DNA of 64,000 nucleotides from Sulfitobacter noctilucae (GCF_000622365.1 NZ_JASC01000014.1:248001-312000); one strand, 5' to 3'. Shown: positions 5,758 through 15,768, counted from the stretch's first letter. Translations and numbers: made by a program. Notes: generated by a model from the letters alone, not told the origin.

Positions 5758-8382
5758 CTATTCGCTCTTTGTTGCCGCAGGTTTTTTCGGCGCTGCTTTC
5801 TTGGCCGCGGGCTTTTTGGCGGCGGTTTTCTTCTTTGGTGCCGCTTTCTTCTTCGCAGCAGGCTTTTTCTTGCCTGCTTTCTCGGCACGTTCGTCGATCA
5901 GATGAACAGCCTGCGCCATGGTCAGCTCTTCAGGCTCGATTGTGTCCGGGATCGTCGCGTTGATCTTCTCCCATTTCACATAGGGTCCGTATTTCCCCTT
6001 CATCACATTGACCGGACCGCCCGCTTCGGGATGTTCGCCCAATTCGCGCAGAGGTTTTGCGGCCTGACCGCGCCCACCACGGCTGGCGACTTTCTCGGCC
6101 AGCAGTTGCACCGCGCGGTTCATGCCAACGGTGAACACTTCGTCAATGTCACTGAGGTTGGCATTGGTGCCGCCGCGATCAGACGTGCTGGGCGCGTGTT
6201 TCAAATAGGGGCCATAGCGCCCGATGTTGGACCAGACCATGATCCCGTCCTCGGGGTGAGGTCCGATTTCGCGCGGCAGGCTCAGCAGCATCAACGCACG
6301 CTCCAACTCAAGCTCCTCCGGCTCCCAGTCCTTGGGAACCGACTGGCGCGGCGGCTTTTTGTTTTCTTCCGTTACCTCGCCGCGCTGCACATAGGGGCCA
6401 AAACGCCCCTTGAACACGCGGATCTCATCGCCTGCATCCTCGCCCAAAAGTTTTCCTTCGGGCGGGATCGCAGAGGCTTCAGCCTCTGGATTGGGCGGAC
6501 CAAAGGGTCGGGTGTAGCGGCATTCGGGATAAGCAGAGCATCCGATGAACGCGCCACCTGATCGTGCAGTCCGCATCGACAAACGACCTTTCCCGCAATT
6601 GGGGCAAAGGCGCGGGTCGCCGCCATCTTCGAGCGGTGGGAAAAGGTGAGGCTCCAGCACCTCGTTGATCTTTTCGAGGACTTCGGTGATGCGCAGATCA
6701 GAGGTTTCGGCAATGGCTGCGGAAAAATCATCCCAGAACCGATGCAAGACCTGTTTGTAGTTCGCATCATTGGCCGAGACTTTATCCAGCTGGTCTTCAA
6801 GATCAGCAGTGAAATCATATCCGATGTATTTGCGGAAATAATTCTCGAGGAAGGCCGTGACCAGCCGCCCCTTGTCCTCGGGGATTAGCCGTTGACCCTC
6901 GCGGCGGACATAGCCGCGATCCTGAATTGTGGTGACGATACTGGCATAGGTCGAGGGGCGGCCGATGCCCAGCTCTTCCATCCGCTTGACCAGCGTTGCT
7001 TCGGTGTAGCGCGGCGGCGGCTGGGTGAAATGCTGTTCCGGCATGACGGCGCGCTTGTCCATCTTGTCGTCTTGCGTGATCTGCGGCAGACGCTTGTCGT
7101 CCTCGTCAACCACATCATCGCGACCTTCTTCATAGACGCGCAGAAAACCGTCAAAGGTCACGACCTGGCCATTGGCCCGCAGGCCGACCTGTCCGTCTTT
7201 GCTGCCCACTTCGACAACCGTCCGCTCCAGCCGCGCGGATTCCATCTGGCAGGCCAGCGTGCGCTTCCAGATAAGATCATAGAGCTTGGCTTGATCCTCT
7301 GACAGCTTCAGTGCGGCTGCATCCTTTTCCATATCCGTGGGCCGCACGCATTCGTGGGCCTCTTGCGCATTCTTGGCTTTGTTCTTGTAGATGCGTGGCT
7401 CTTTCGGGACGTATTCGGCGCCGTATCGATCCTTGATCGCGTCGCGGGCCATGGCGACGGCTTCGGGGGCCATGTCGATGCCATCTGTCCGCATATAAGT
7501 GATGTGCCCGGCCTCATAGAGACGCTGGGCCGTCGACATCGTCGCTTTGGCCCCCATGCCGAACTTCCGGCTGGCTTCTTGCTGCAGGGTCGATGTCATG
7601 AACGGGGCGGAGGGGTTACGGGTCGCTGGCTTCGCCTCGACGCTGGTCACGGTCAGGTCGCGACTGTTGATCGCGGCCACGGCCATTTCTGCCTGCGTCT
7701 GATCGCCCAGATCGAATTTATCGAGTTTTTTGCCCGCCAATGTGACCAAACGCGCCTCAAACTCCTGACCGCGCGGCGTGGCCAGCAGCGCCTTGACGCT
7801 CCAGTATTCGCGGTTGCGGAACGCCTCGATCTCCATCTCGCGCTCAACGATGATGCGCAGGGTGACCGACTGCACACGGCCCGCAGACTTGGCCCCCGGC
7901 AACTTGCGCCACAGAACTGGCGACAGGTTGAACCCCACCAGATAGTCCAGTGCGCGGCGGGCCAGATAGGCCTCGACCAGCGGCATATCGACCTGTCGCG
8001 GGTTTTCCATCGCCTCGGTCACGGCTTTTTTGGTGATCTGGTTGAACACCACGCGGCTGACGGGCGTGTCTTTCTTGATGGATTTGCGCTTGGTCAGCGC
8101 TTCTTGCAAATGCCAGCTGATCGCTTCGCCCTCGCGGTCGGGGTCAGTTGCGAGGATCAGGGCATTATCTTCGGCCAGCGCATCGGCGATCGCTTTGACA
8201 TGCTTCTTGCTGTCGCTGGCGACCTCCCATTTCATGTCGAATTCATTGTCGGTATCGACCGATCCATCTTTGGGCGGCAGATCGCGAACATGGCCGTATG
8301 AGGCGAGAACAGTGTAATTATCGCCTAGATACTTGTTGATCGTTTTGGCCTTGGCCGGGGATTCGACAACAACTACGGGCAT
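5758..8382 (-). CDS. topA: DNA topoisomerase I
   Basis: Type IA topoisomerase that relaxes negative supercoils. The 874-residue protein begins with the TOPRIM domain (PVVVVESPAKAKTINKYLG, ATDPDREGEAISWHL). The cleavage domain carries the active-site Tyr in HITYMRTDG. A C4 zinc finger follows (LCPNCGKG ... IGCSAYPECRYTRPF), then three short C-terminal repeats around the GPY motif (RFGPYVQRG, RYGPYLKHA, KYGPYVKWE). The last 50 residues are a Lys/Ala/Pro-rich tail that probably binds DNA non-specifically. The start is the ATG at 8382, ten bases after AAGGTG; an upstream GTG adds four residues and is less likely. It lies downstream of dprA on the same strand, 177 bases away. Confidence 0.96.
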   Translation of the reverse strand: MPVVVVESPAKAKTINKYLGDNYTVLASYGHVRDLPPKDGSVDTDNEFDMKWEVASDSKKHVKAIADALAEDNALILATDPDREGEAISWHLQEALTKRKSIKKDTPVSRVVFNQITKKAVTEAMENPRQVDMPLVEAYLARRALDYLVGFNLSPVLWRKLPGAKSAGRVQSVTLRIIVEREMEIEAFRNREYWSVKALLATPRGQEFEARLVTLAGKKLDKFDLGDQTQAEMAVAAINSRDLTVTSVEAKPATRNPSAPFMTSTLQQEASRKFGMGAKATMSTAQRLYEAGHITYMRTDGIDMAPEAVAMARDAIKDRYGAEYVPKEPRIYKNKAKNAQEAHECVRPTDMEKDAAALKLSEDQAKLYDLIWKRTLACQMESARLERTVVEVGSKDGQVGLRANGQVVTFDGFLRVYEEGRDDVVDEDDKRLPQITQDDKMDKRAVMPEQHFTQPPPRYTEATLVKRMEELGIGRPSTYASIVTTIQDRGYVRREGQRLIPEDKGRLVTAFLENYFRKYIGYDFTADLEDQLDKVSANDANYKQVLHRFWDDFSAAIAETSDLRITEVLEKINEVLEPHLFPPLEDGGDPRLCPNCGKGRLSMRTARSGGAFIGCSAYPECRYTRPFGPPNPEAEASAIPPEGKLLGEDAGDEIRVFKGRFGPYVQRGEVTEENKKPPRQSVPKDWEPEELELERALMLLSLPREIGPHPEDGIMVWSNIGRYGPYLKHAPSTSDRGGTNANLSDIDEVFTVGMNRAVQLLAEKVASRGGRGQAAKPLRELGEHPEAGGPVNVMKGKYGPYVKWEKINATIPDTIEPEELTMAQAVHLIDERAEKAGKKKPAAKKKAAPKKKTAAKKPAAKKAAPKKPAATKSE

Positions 8383-8559
8383 GAAAATAAACACCTTACA
8401 TGAAGAAACAGGGCGATGGTCGCCTTGTCACATGTGGGATTGCAGTGGGTATTGTCAATGCACCTGCTGCGGTTGTGGCGCCAAGCCTTGCGATCACGTG
8501 GGGCGAATGGAAGTGCCTCTGGGGTGGGTGAAAGAGGAGGTGTCTGATTGCCTCGACGC

Positions 8560-9699
8560 CTAGACGACCCGTGCCAGCAAGCCGCCCGGCCGGCGCGTGA
8601 TCTGGCCTTCAAGCTCTAGATCAACCAGGGCCGGGGCAACGTCGGATGCCGGGGTTGCCAGATCACGGATCAGTTGATCTTCGGCCAGTGGGGAAGGGCC
8701 AAGACGCGACAGTATCATTGTGTGCAAATCCGCCGTTTCGCGCAGGCTGCGTTCCGGTGGGGCGCCCGGCGGCTGGTCCAGCGGCAAACTGGCTTGCTTT
8801 ACGGGGCCGAGCACCTCCAGCACGTCAGCGGCCGACCGGATCAAGGTTGCGCCGTCGCGCAGCAGCATGTTGCACCCTGAGGCGCGTGCATCGAAGGGAT
8901 GGCCCGGTACGGCCAGCACTTCGCGCCCTTGATCCAGCGCATCGCGGGCTGTGATCAGACTGCCGGACTTCGCCGCAGCCTCAACCACAATTGTAGCCCG
9001 CGACAGGCCTGAGATGATCCGGTTCCGGCTGGGAAAATGCCGCGCCATAGGCTGCAGGCCCATTGGCTGTTCGGACAGGCGCAGGCCGGATGAAGCAATA
9101 GACATGGCCAGCTCGGTGTTTTCTGCCGGGTACATGACGTCGACACCACCTGCCTGCACCGCGATGGTGCCCGTGTCGAGCGCTGCCAGATGGGCTGCTG
9201 CATCGACCCCGCGGGCAAGACCGGAGACCACCACAAAGCCTGCGGCACCCAGATCACGCGCCAGCGATTTGGCCATGCGGGTCCCTAAAGACGAAGCATT
9301 GCGTGCGCCGACGAGCGAGACCATCGGGCGGGCCAGCAAAGATGTATCGCCCAAGGTCCATAGGAACGGGGGGGCATCGTCAATATCGGCCAATGCGGTT
9401 GGATAGTCTTTGTCGCCGTAAGCAATCAGGCGCGCACCCAATGTGCGCCCCGCTTTAACCTCTGCATGCACCACGCCTTCGGGACAAATGCGGTAATCTG
9501 AAACGCCCGCGGCGCGCGCTACTTCAGGTAGCGCGGCCAGCGCGTTCTGCGCAGTGCCGTGTTCAATCAGCAGTCGTTTATACGTCGCTATGCCGACCCG
9601 GCGCGAGCGCAACAGACGAAGGCGGGAAAACCGTTCATCTTCCGGGGTGGGTGGGAGTGGGGGGTGAGTGGAAGAAGGATAGTCGTCCTTGTCAGTCAT
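8560..9699 (-). CDS. dprA: DNA-processing protein DprA
   Basis: DprA binds incoming single-stranded DNA and loads RecA during natural transformation. The 379-residue protein has an N-terminal SAM-like region (RLLRSRRVGIATYKRLL). The Rossmann-like DprA domain carries VSLVGARNASSLGTRMAKSL, VVVSGLARGVDAAAH, FPSRNRIISGLSRATIVVEA and AVPGHPFDARASGCNMLLRD. A C-terminal winged helix spans about residues 310-379 (LHTMILSRLGPSPLAEDQLI). The ATG at 9699 has GGAG upstream. No other competence gene is present here. It is upstream of topA on the same strand, a common alphaproteobacterial pairing. Confidence 0.94.
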   Translation of the reverse strand: MTDKDDYPSSTHPPLPPTPEDERFSRLRLLRSRRVGIATYKRLLIEHGTAQNALAALPEVARAAGVSDYRICPEGVVHAEVKAGRTLGARLIAYGDKDYPTALADIDDAPPFLWTLGDTSLLARPMVSLVGARNASSLGTRMAKSLARDLGAAGFVVVSGLARGVDAAAHLAALDTGTIAVQAGGVDVMYPAENTELAMSIASSGLRLSEQPMGLQPMARHFPSRNRIISGLSRATIVVEAAAKSGSLITARDALDQGREVLAVPGHPFDARASGCNMLLRDGATLIRSAADVLEVLGPVKQASLPLDQPPGAPPERSLRETADLHTMILSRLGPSPLAEDQLIRDLATPASDVAPALVDLELEGQITRRPGGLLARVV

Positions 9700-9819
9700 C
9701 CCGATGCTCCGTCCGTTGCAAGAATCAGATATACTGAGACCTGGTTAACAGGGGATGAATCGATTGAGGCCAATGCCTGCTAGCTTTGAACGGTTTGGGT
9801 AACGCCTTGTTGAAATATT

Positions 9820-11241
9820 TCAGGCAGCAGAGCCCCCGACAGTCAACCCGCCAATCATCAGCGTAGGCTGGCCCACGCCAACAGGTACCCATTGGCCTTG
9901 CTTGCCACAGTTCCCCATCCCTGGATCAAGCGCAGGATCATTCCCGATCGCGCGGATCTGTTTCAGCGCAGTGGCGCCATCGCCGATCAGGGTTGCGCCC
10001 TTGACGGGGGCGCCGACAATACCGTTCTGCACGCGGTAAGCCTCGGTACAGGAAAACACGAATTTGCCGTTGGTGATATCCACCTGTCCACCGCCAAAGC
10101 CCACAGCATAGATACCGTCCTTCAGGTCGGCCACAATATCACCGGGGGCCACATCACCGCCCAACATATAGGTGTTGGTCATGCGCGGCATCGGGATATG
10201 CGCATAGGATTGCCGCCGCCCATTGCCCGTGCTGCGCACGCCCATCAGCCGCGCATTCTGCCGGTCTTGCATATAGCCAACCAGCTTGCCGTTCTCGATC
10301 AACACGTTTTTCGCGCTGGGCGTGCCTTCATCATCAACCGAGATAGAGCCGCGCCGGTCAGGTATCGTGCCATCGTCCAGCACCGTTACACCAAGGGCCG
10401 CGATCTGCTGGCCCATCAACCCGGCAAAGGCGGAGCTGCCTTTGCGATTGAAATCCCCCTCAAGTCCGTGACCAATTGCTTCGTGCAGCAAGATGCCGGG
10501 CCAGCCGGGGCCAAGCACCACATCCATGACGCCGGCAGGGGCCGGCACAGCTTCGAGATTGACAACAGCGATGCGCAAAGCTTCGCGGGTCTTTGCCTGC
10601 CAGTCGGCAGGGTCGAGCAGCCCATTAAGACCCATGCGCCCGCCGCCACCCGCACTGCCGCTTTCACGCCGTCCGTCCTGTTCAACGATGACCGCAATAT
10701 TGACCCGCGTCATCGGGCGGATATCGCGCACGGAGGTGCCTTCGGGGCGCAATATCTCTACTTCTTGCAGGCTGGCGGCAATGCTGGCGGTCACCTGCAC
10801 TACGCGTTCGTCCAGACTGCGGGCAAAATCATCCATCTCGCGCAGGGTGTCGACCTTGACCGGAAAGGCTGCCCCTTCGATCGGGTCAGCATCGGTATAG
10901 AGCTTGAGGTTGGTGCCTTCGGGCGCATCGGCCCATGTGCCACCCCCGTCGCCCACCGCCAAGCGTGCGGTTTCCGATGCCCGGCGCAGAGCAGATTCGG
11001 AGATCTCGGTGGAATGGGCATAGCCCGCCACCTCACCGCGCACCGCACGCAAGCCGAATCCTTCTGATGCGTCATAGCTGGCAGTCTTAAGCCTGCCATC
11101 ATCAAACATCAGCGCCTCTGAACGGCGTCGTTCAAAGAACAATTCGCCATCGTCAGCACCCGCCACCGCGTCGCGCAGCACGCGCAATGCGGTTTCGCGT
11201 TCCAGATCGGTGTCAAATGGTGAAAATGGCGTTTCAGTCAT
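9820..11241 (-). CDS. tldD: Metalloprotease TldD
   Basis: TldD is the catalytic subunit of the cytoplasmic TldD/TldE (PmbA) zinc protease, linked to peptide maturation and to CcdA degradation. The product has 473 residues. The zinc site is the variant HExxxH motif in LLHEAIGHGLEGD. Other conserved parts are TASYDASEGFGLRAV, DDGTIPDRRGSISVDDEGTP and the C-terminal GNCGKQGQWVPVGVGQPTL. Two ATGs compete. I prefer 11241 because AGGA sits 10 bases upstream; the ATG at 11250 would touch that AGGA. The partner TldE gene is not in the window. It is divergent from ctaC. Confidence 0.94.
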   Translation of the reverse strand: MTETPFSPFDTDLERETALRVLRDAVAGADDGELFFERRRSEALMFDDGRLKTASYDASEGFGLRAVRGEVAGYAHSTEISESALRRASETARLAVGDGGGTWADAPEGTNLKLYTDADPIEGAAFPVKVDTLREMDDFARSLDERVVQVTASIAASLQEVEILRPEGTSVRDIRPMTRVNIAVIVEQDGRRESGSAGGGGRMGLNGLLDPADWQAKTREALRIAVVNLEAVPAPAGVMDVVLGPGWPGILLHEAIGHGLEGDFNRKGSSAFAGLMGQQIAALGVTVLDDGTIPDRRGSISVDDEGTPSAKNVLIENGKLVGYMQDRQNARLMGVRSTGNGRRQSYAHIPMPRMTNTYMLGGDVAPGDIVADLKDGIYAVGFGGGQVDITNGKFVFSCTEAYRVQNGIVGAPVKGATLIGDGATALKQIRAIGNDPALDPGMGNCGKQGQWVPVGVGQPTLMIGGLTVGGSAA

Positions 11242-11420
11242 GGGGAGCATATCCTATTTTACGAAGATTCCGGTGCTTCGCGTCCGTTTGACGCAATCGA
11301 AAGACTTTATCTTGGGGATAGAATATGATTGTAAGCATCAAGAATACAACGGCAGGGGGCACAAACAGCTCTTTCGCCATGAACACGTAGCCAAATTCGG
11401 TCAAAAGATCAGGACGACAC

Positions 11421-12344
11421 ATGAAAAATCTTCTCTCCCTCAGTGCGCTAATGGCCAGCTTTTCCGCCTTGCCCGCAATGGCGCAGGACGCGTTGCGGAT
11501 CGATGACCTGGACGTGATCGGAAGGCCCACGAATGGCGAAATGGGTTTTCAGCCCGCAGCGACTCGGCTTGCTCAGGACATTCACGATCTCGACTGGCTG
11601 ATTCTGGTGATCATCACCGTAATCACCCTCTTTGTGACAGCCCTGATCCTTTGGGTCTGCATCCGGTATAACGCCAAGCGCAACCCCGAGCCTGCTTCCT
11701 TTACGCACCACACGCCTGTTGAAGTGGCATGGACCGTTGGTCCGATCCTGATCCTGGTGCTGATTGGTGCCTATTCGTTGCCTATTCTGTTCCGCCAGCA
11801 GGAAATTCCAGCAGCCGACATCACGATCAAAGTGGTCGGTCATCAGTGGTACTGGAATTACGAGTACGTCGACAATGGGTTCGCTTTTGACAGCTACATG
11901 ATCGGTGCACCCGCCACGATTACAGCAGCCGACGAAGACGCGGGCGCAATCGCCAACCGTCTCGACGATGTGATGGTCGCCAAGCTGGAAGAAGCGGGCT
12001 ACTCACGTGACGAATGGCTTTTAGCCACTGACACTGCGGTTGTTGTGCCCGTTGGCAAGACCATCGTGATGCAAGTCACCGGTGCTGATGTGATCCACTC
12101 TTGGACCATCCCGGCCTTTGGTGTGAAGCAGGACGCTGTGCCAGGCCGTTTGGCCGAACTGTGGTTCTCTGCTGACAAGGAAGGTGTCTACTTTGGCCAG
12201 TGTTCCGAGCTTTGCGGTCAAGCGCACGCTTATATGCCGATCACGGTCAAAGTTGTGTCCCAAGAGGTCTACGACGAGTGGCTGGGCAATGCGATCGAAG
12301 AATACGCGGGCATCCCTCAGCCATTGACGATCGCCTCGCGCTGA
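11421..12344 (+). CDS. ctaC: Cytochrome c oxidase subunit II
   Basis: Subunit II of the aa3-type cytochrome c oxidase; it takes electrons from cytochrome c through its dinuclear CuA centre. The 307-residue precursor has a signal peptide (ending near ALPAMA), two membrane helices ([20 protein letters not shown] and [17 protein letters not shown]) and a periplasmic cupredoxin domain. The CuA ligands are in [11 protein letters not shown] and [15 protein letters not shown], and [12 protein letters not shown] is the cytochrome c docking/electron-entry motif. It opens the oxidase cluster and is followed by a hairpin and then ctaB. Confidence 0.96.
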   Translation: MKNLLSLSALMASFSALPAMAQDALRIDDLDVIGRPTNGEMGFQPAATRLAQDIHDLDWLILVIITVITLFVTALILWVCIRYNAKRNPEPASFTHHTPVEVAWTVGPILILVLIGAYSLPILFRQQEIPAADITIKVVGHQWYWNYEYVDNGFAFDSYMIGAPATITAADEDAGAIANRLDDVMVAKLEEAGYSRDEWLLATDTAVVVPVGKTIVMQVTGADVIHSWTIPAFGVKQDAVPGRLAELWFSADKEGVYFGQCSELCGQAHAYMPITVKVVSQEVYDEWLGNAIEEYAGIPQPLTIASR

Positions 12345-12353
12345 ACTGCGTCA

Positions 12354-12377
12354 ACCTTGGGCCACGAGGCCCAAGGT
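12354..12377 (+). terminator. Hairpin between ctaC and ctaB
   Basis: A perfect 10-bp stem (ACCTTGGGCC / GGCCCAAGGT, loop ACGA) starts 9 bases after the ctaC stop and is followed by ATTCTTAA. It probably acts as an attenuator, or stabilises the ctaC mRNA 3' end, so that the structural subunit is made in excess over the assembly factors. Confidence 0.6.
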
Positions 12378-12445
12378 ATTCTTAACGTCGATAGCTGATA
12401 CAGGGAGCTGTGCTTCGTGTATTTCGCCAAGATTTAAGGTGACCT

Positions 12446-13381
12446 ATGACAGATATCACCAATACACCTGCCGCTGAATATGACGCGCAGCTGGGCGACT
12501 ATTTCGCTCTGTTGAAGCCGCGCGTGATGCAGCTTGTGGTCTTTACCGCTGTGGTAGGCATGCTGGCGGCACCGGTGTCGGTACATCCGGTGATCGGCTT
12601 TGCGTCGATCCTGTTCGTCGCCATCGGGGCAGGGGCCTCGGGTGCGCTGAACATGTGGTGGGACGCCGATATTGATGCAGTGATGCGGCGTACCGCGAAA
12701 CGTCCTATCCCTGCGGGAAAGGTACAGCCGGGCGAGGCACTGGCCCTTGGTGTTGGGCTGTCCTTCCTGTCGGTCATGATGCTGGCGCTCAGCGCCAATC
12801 TGCTGGCCGCGGGGATGCTGTTGTTCACCATCCTGTTCTACGCGGTCTTCTATTCCATGTGGCTCAAGCGCGCCACTCCGCAGAATATCGTCATTGGCGG
12901 CGCGGCGGGCGCTTTTCCACCCGTTATCGGTTGGATCATCGCCACAGGCAGCTTCTCGGTTGAGGCATGGTTGATGTTTGCGCTGATCTTCATGTGGACA
13001 CCGCCTCACTTCTGGGCGCTGGCATTGTTTATGCGCTCTGACTATGACGACGCGAATGTGCCGATGCTGACAGTAACGCACGGCCGCCCTTCTACACGCC
13101 GTCATATCCTTGCCTATACAGTTTTGCTGGTCATCCTTGCCGTCGGCACCGGGTTCACAGCTATTGGTGGCTACATCTATCTTGCCACAGCCGTTGTCCT
13201 GAATGCGCTGTTCCTGCTTGGGGCCTATCGCATCTGGCAGCGCGACGAGGTGATGGCAGAGGAAGACAATTACGCGGTTGAGCGTAAATTCTTTCGGTTG
13301 TCGCTCTATTATCTGTTCCTGCACTTCGGCGCGATCCTGATCGAAGCCACCTTGCGTCCATACGGGCTGGGAGGCTGGTAA
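12446..13381 (+). CDS. ctaB: Protoheme IX farnesyltransferase (heme O synthase)
   Basis: This membrane enzyme adds a farnesyl chain to heme B to give heme O, the precursor of the heme A in the oxidase. The 311-residue protein is a polytopic UbiA-type prenyltransferase. The prenyl-diphosphate/Mg site is MWWDADIDAVMRRTAKRPIP, and the later motif is WTPPHFWALAL. The ATG at 12446 follows AAGGTG. Its TAA stop overlaps the ATG of the next small gene by one base, so translation is probably coupled. Confidence 0.95.
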   Translation: MTDITNTPAAEYDAQLGDYFALLKPRVMQLVVFTAVVGMLAAPVSVHPVIGFASILFVAIGAGASGALNMWWDADIDAVMRRTAKRPIPAGKVQPGEALALGVGLSFLSVMMLALSANLLAAGMLLFTILFYAVFYSMWLKRATPQNIVIGGAAGAFPPVIGWIIATGSFSVEAWLMFALIFMWTPPHFWALALFMRSDYDDANVPMLTVTHGRPSTRRHILAYTVLLVILAVGTGFTAIGGYIYLATAVVLNALFLLGAYRIWQRDEVMAEEDNYAVERKFFRLSLYYLFLHFGAILIEATLRPYGLGGW

Positions 13382-13566
13382 TGGGCATCCGTACCGAACA
13401 CGAACTGCATAGCCGCCGCAAAGGCCGCAATGTGGGTGTCGGCATTATGTTGGCCGGCTTTGTGGTGCTGATCATGCTTTTGACCTTCGTCAAAATCACC
13501 CAGACCGATTTCGCCCGCGCGCCGGGCACCGCCACACCGGCAACTGGATCGGAGGCAAACGACTGA
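13381..13566 (+). CDS. Small membrane protein of the oxidase cluster (CoxF-like)
   Basis: This is a 61-residue protein with a basic N-terminus (RTEHELHSRRKGRN), one membrane helix (VGVGIMLAGFVVLIMLLTFV) and a short polar tail. It starts inside the ctaB stop codon (TAATG) and its own TGA overlaps the ctaG start (TGATG), so it is a genuine, tightly coupled operon member. Small single-helix proteins at this place are known in Rhodobacterales oxidase operons and are sometimes called CoxF. Function is not established; an assembly or stability role is inferred from position alone. Confidence 0.75.
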   Translation: MGIRTEHELHSRRKGRNVGVGIMLAGFVVLIMLLTFVKITQTDFARAPGTATPATGSEAND

Positions 13567-14141
13567 TGGCACTCTCTGGACCTGCAAAAACCGTTGCTCA
13601 AACCGTATCCCTCGTCGTGGTCATGGGCGGACTGGCATGGGCATCTGTCCCCTTCTACGATTGGTTCTGTCGCGTCACCGGCTTTGGCGGCGTTCCGGGC
13701 CAGGTCGAGGTGTCATCCGATGAAATTCTGGACCAAACCATCAAGATCCGCTTTGACGGCACGTTGAATGACAACATGGCGTGGGAATTCAAGCCGGTCG
13801 AGCGCGAGATGGAAATTCGCATTGGTGAAACAGGGCTCGCCTTTTACGAGGCCTACAACCCGACCGACCGACCCATCGCCGGACAAGCAAGCTACAACGT
13901 CACGCCCTACACCGCAGGCGCGTTTTTCGACAAGATCGATTGCTTTTGCTTTACCGAACAGGTTTTGGCCCCCGGTGAGCGCGTACAAATGCCCGTCAGC
14001 TTCTTCGTTGATCCCGAAATCGTCACTGACCGCGACGGACAGTATGTACACACCATCACGCTTTCCTATACATTCTACGAAATTGATCTGCCCGAGGGAT
14101 ACGCCTCCCTTGACGCAGAGACCACAACAGACCTGAACTAA
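13566..14141 (+). CDS. ctaG: Cytochrome c oxidase assembly protein CtaG (Cox11)
   Basis: CtaG/Cox11 is the periplasmic copper chaperone that delivers copper for the CuB site of subunit I. The protein has 191 residues: one N-terminal membrane anchor ([21 protein letters not shown]), followed by an immunoglobulin-like domain. The copper-binding Cys pair is in IDCFCFTEQ, and [15 protein letters not shown] is also typical. The start overlaps the preceding stop by one base. It is followed 16 bases later by ctaE. Confidence 0.95.
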   Translation: MALSGPAKTVAQTVSLVVVMGGLAWASVPFYDWFCRVTGFGGVPGQVEVSSDEILDQTIKIRFDGTLNDNMAWEFKPVEREMEIRIGETGLAFYEAYNPTDRPIAGQASYNVTPYTAGAFFDKIDCFCFTEQVLAPGERVQMPVSFFVDPEIVTDRDGQYVHTITLSYTFYEIDLPEGYASLDAETTTDLN

Positions 14142-14157
14142 GAAGGGACCGCCAGTT

Positions 14158-14970
14158 ATGGCAAACGCAAAGAACCACGATTACCATATTCTCGCACCGT
14201 CCAGCTGGCCCCTGCTGGGTTCGCTTGCCGGTTTCGTTATGCTGTTTGGCGCTGTGCTGTGGATGCACGGGGTCACGCCCTTCCTGTTCTGGGGCGGTTT
14301 TGTCGCCGTTCTTTATGTGATGTTCGGCTGGTGGCGCGAAGTTGTGCTGGAAAGCCGTGTGGGCGACCACACCACCGTGGTCCGCATCGGCCTGCGCTAT
14401 GGCTTCATCCTGTTCATCATGTCCGAAGTCATGTTCTTTGCCGCGTGGTTCTGGACCTTCTTCAAACAGGCGTTCTATCCGATGAACGAATATGTGGGGT
14501 CGGAATACGTGCCCCCGGTCTTTGATCCGGTAAACGCCTTTCACCTGCCGCTGATCAACACGCTGATCCTACTCCTTTCGGGCTGTGCCGTGACCTGGGC
14601 CCACCATGCGCTGGTCCATGAAAACAACCGCAAGGACTTGATCACCGGACTGGCCATTTCGATCGTGCTGGGTGTCTTCTTTACCGCGCTTCAGGCCTAC
14701 GAATATGCCGAGCTGATCCTGCACCACGATTGGGTGTTTGGTGGCGATGCGTTCTTCTCGGCCTTCTTCATGGCGACAGGTTTCCACGGCATGCATGTGA
14801 TTATCGGTACGATCTTCCTGGGCATTTGTCTGATCCGCGCCATGCGGGGCGACTTTACGCCTGAAAGACATGTCGGTTTCGAAGCAGCGGCCTGGTACTG
14901 GCACTTCGTTGACGTGGTTTGGCTATTCCTGTTCTTCGCCGTCTACGTCTGGGGTGTCCCGTCACACTAA
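14158..14970 (+). CDS. ctaE: Cytochrome c oxidase subunit III
   Basis: Subunit III of the aa3 oxidase; it stabilises the enzyme during turnover and binds lipid. The 270-residue protein has seven predicted membrane helices. Family motifs include [16 protein letters not shown] at the N-terminus, [52 protein letters not shown] and the end [20 protein letters not shown]. The ATG follows AAGGGA. It closes the ctaB-coxF-ctaG-ctaE unit and is followed by an intrinsic terminator. Subunit I (ctaD) is not in this window. Confidence 0.96.
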   Translation: MANAKNHDYHILAPSSWPLLGSLAGFVMLFGAVLWMHGVTPFLFWGGFVAVLYVMFGWWREVVLESRVGDHTTVVRIGLRYGFILFIMSEVMFFAAWFWTFFKQAFYPMNEYVGSEYVPPVFDPVNAFHLPLINTLILLLSGCAVTWAHHALVHENNRKDLITGLAISIVLGVFFTALQAYEYAELILHHDWVFGGDAFFSAFFMATGFHGMHVIIGTIFLGICLIRAMRGDFTPERHVGFEAAAWYWHFVDVVWLFLFFAVYVWGVPSH

Positions 14971-15033
14971 GCGGGCTCTGTCATCAGACAGTCGCACGGG
15001 GTTGCATCTGCGGCTCTGATATCTGAAAAGCCA

Positions 15034-15065
15034 AGCGCGCGAACATTCTGCTTCGCGCGCTTTTT
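15034..15065 (+). terminator. Intrinsic terminator after ctaE
   Basis: A perfect 10-bp stem AGCGCGCGAA / TTCGCGCGCT with an 8-base loop is followed by TTTT and then C. It lies 64 bases past the ctaE stop and just before the SURF1 gene, marking the end of the oxidase operon. Confidence 0.85.
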
Positions 15066-15084
15066 CGTCTGTTCGAGTGTTGCT

Positions 15085-15762
15085 ATGAACCGCGTTCTTT
15101 TCCTCATCCTGATCGGCCTCGGCGGCGCTGCCATTCTGGTGTCGCTGGGCGTCTGGCAAATCCAGCGGCTGGCCTGGAAAGAAGGCGTAATTGCAGACAT
15201 CGACGCGCGTATCCTCGCGACGCCCGTGGACTTGCCCGCCAGTCCCGATCCCGCCACAGATGCCTACCTGCCTGTGCAGGCGACCGGCGTGATGGCCGGG
15301 GACACCTTGCGCGTGTTGGTCTCGCAGAAAGACATCGGTGCGGGCTACCGCCTGATCACGGCGTTCGAGAACGCCGGGGTGCGTGTCTTGCTTGACCGCG
15401 GGTTCATTGCCGTTAATGCTGCGCAGCCTGACAGTCCGGCAGCAGAGGTTACCGTCACCGGCAATCTGCAGTGGCCACAAGAAACGGATGATTTCACGCC
15501 AGAGCCGGATATCGCCAACAATATCTGGTTCGCCCGCGATGTGCCTGCGATGGCAGCCGCCCTCGACACCGATCCGGTGCTGATCGTCGCACGCAGTGTT
15601 TCACCTGCTGAAAGTGGCGTCGCCCCTTTTCCGGTCGACACCAGCCGTATTCCGAACGACCACTTGCAATACGCCATCACCTGGTTCTCACTGGCGGCCA
15701 TCTGGCTGGCCATGTCTCTCTTGTTCTTGCGCCGCCGCCGCGCCTCCTCATCCGAAAGCTGA
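15085..15762 (+). CDS. SURF1 family protein (cytochrome oxidase biogenesis)
   Basis: SURF1 proteins (Shy1 in yeast) help insert heme A into oxidase subunit I. The product has 225 residues with the expected topology of two membrane helices flanking a periplasmic domain: VLFLILIGLGGAAILVSLGV at the start and WFSLAAIWLAMSLLFL near the end. Signature pieces are LGVWQIQRLAWKEG, LLDRGFI and NDHLQYAITWFSLA. It follows the ctaE terminator but is only 6 bases from thrC, so it may lead the thrC transcript. Confidence 0.92.
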   Translation: MNRVLFLILIGLGGAAILVSLGVWQIQRLAWKEGVIADIDARILATPVDLPASPDPATDAYLPVQATGVMAGDTLRVLVSQKDIGAGYRLITAFENAGVRVLLDRGFIAVNAAQPDSPAAEVTVTGNLQWPQETDDFTPEPDIANNIWFARDVPAMAAALDTDPVLIVARSVSPAESGVAPFPVDTSRIPNDHLQYAITWFSLAAIWLAMSLLFLRRRRASSSES

Positions 15763-15768
15763 CCAAAA

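Noticed and set aside
5760-5905. Repeated Lys/Ala codons at the end of topA, at first sight a tandem DNA repeat.
   Set aside because: Codons vary and the repeat is only at the protein level (basic C-terminal tail), so it is not a DNA repeat element.
7354-8301. A 315-codon plus-strand frame opposite topA.
   Set aside because: Mirror of the topA codon bias; its His/Leu-rich product shows no domain or ribosome site.
9892-11067. A 391-codon plus-strand frame opposite tldD.
   Set aside because: Antisense to conserved tldD motifs; no start signal or family similarity.
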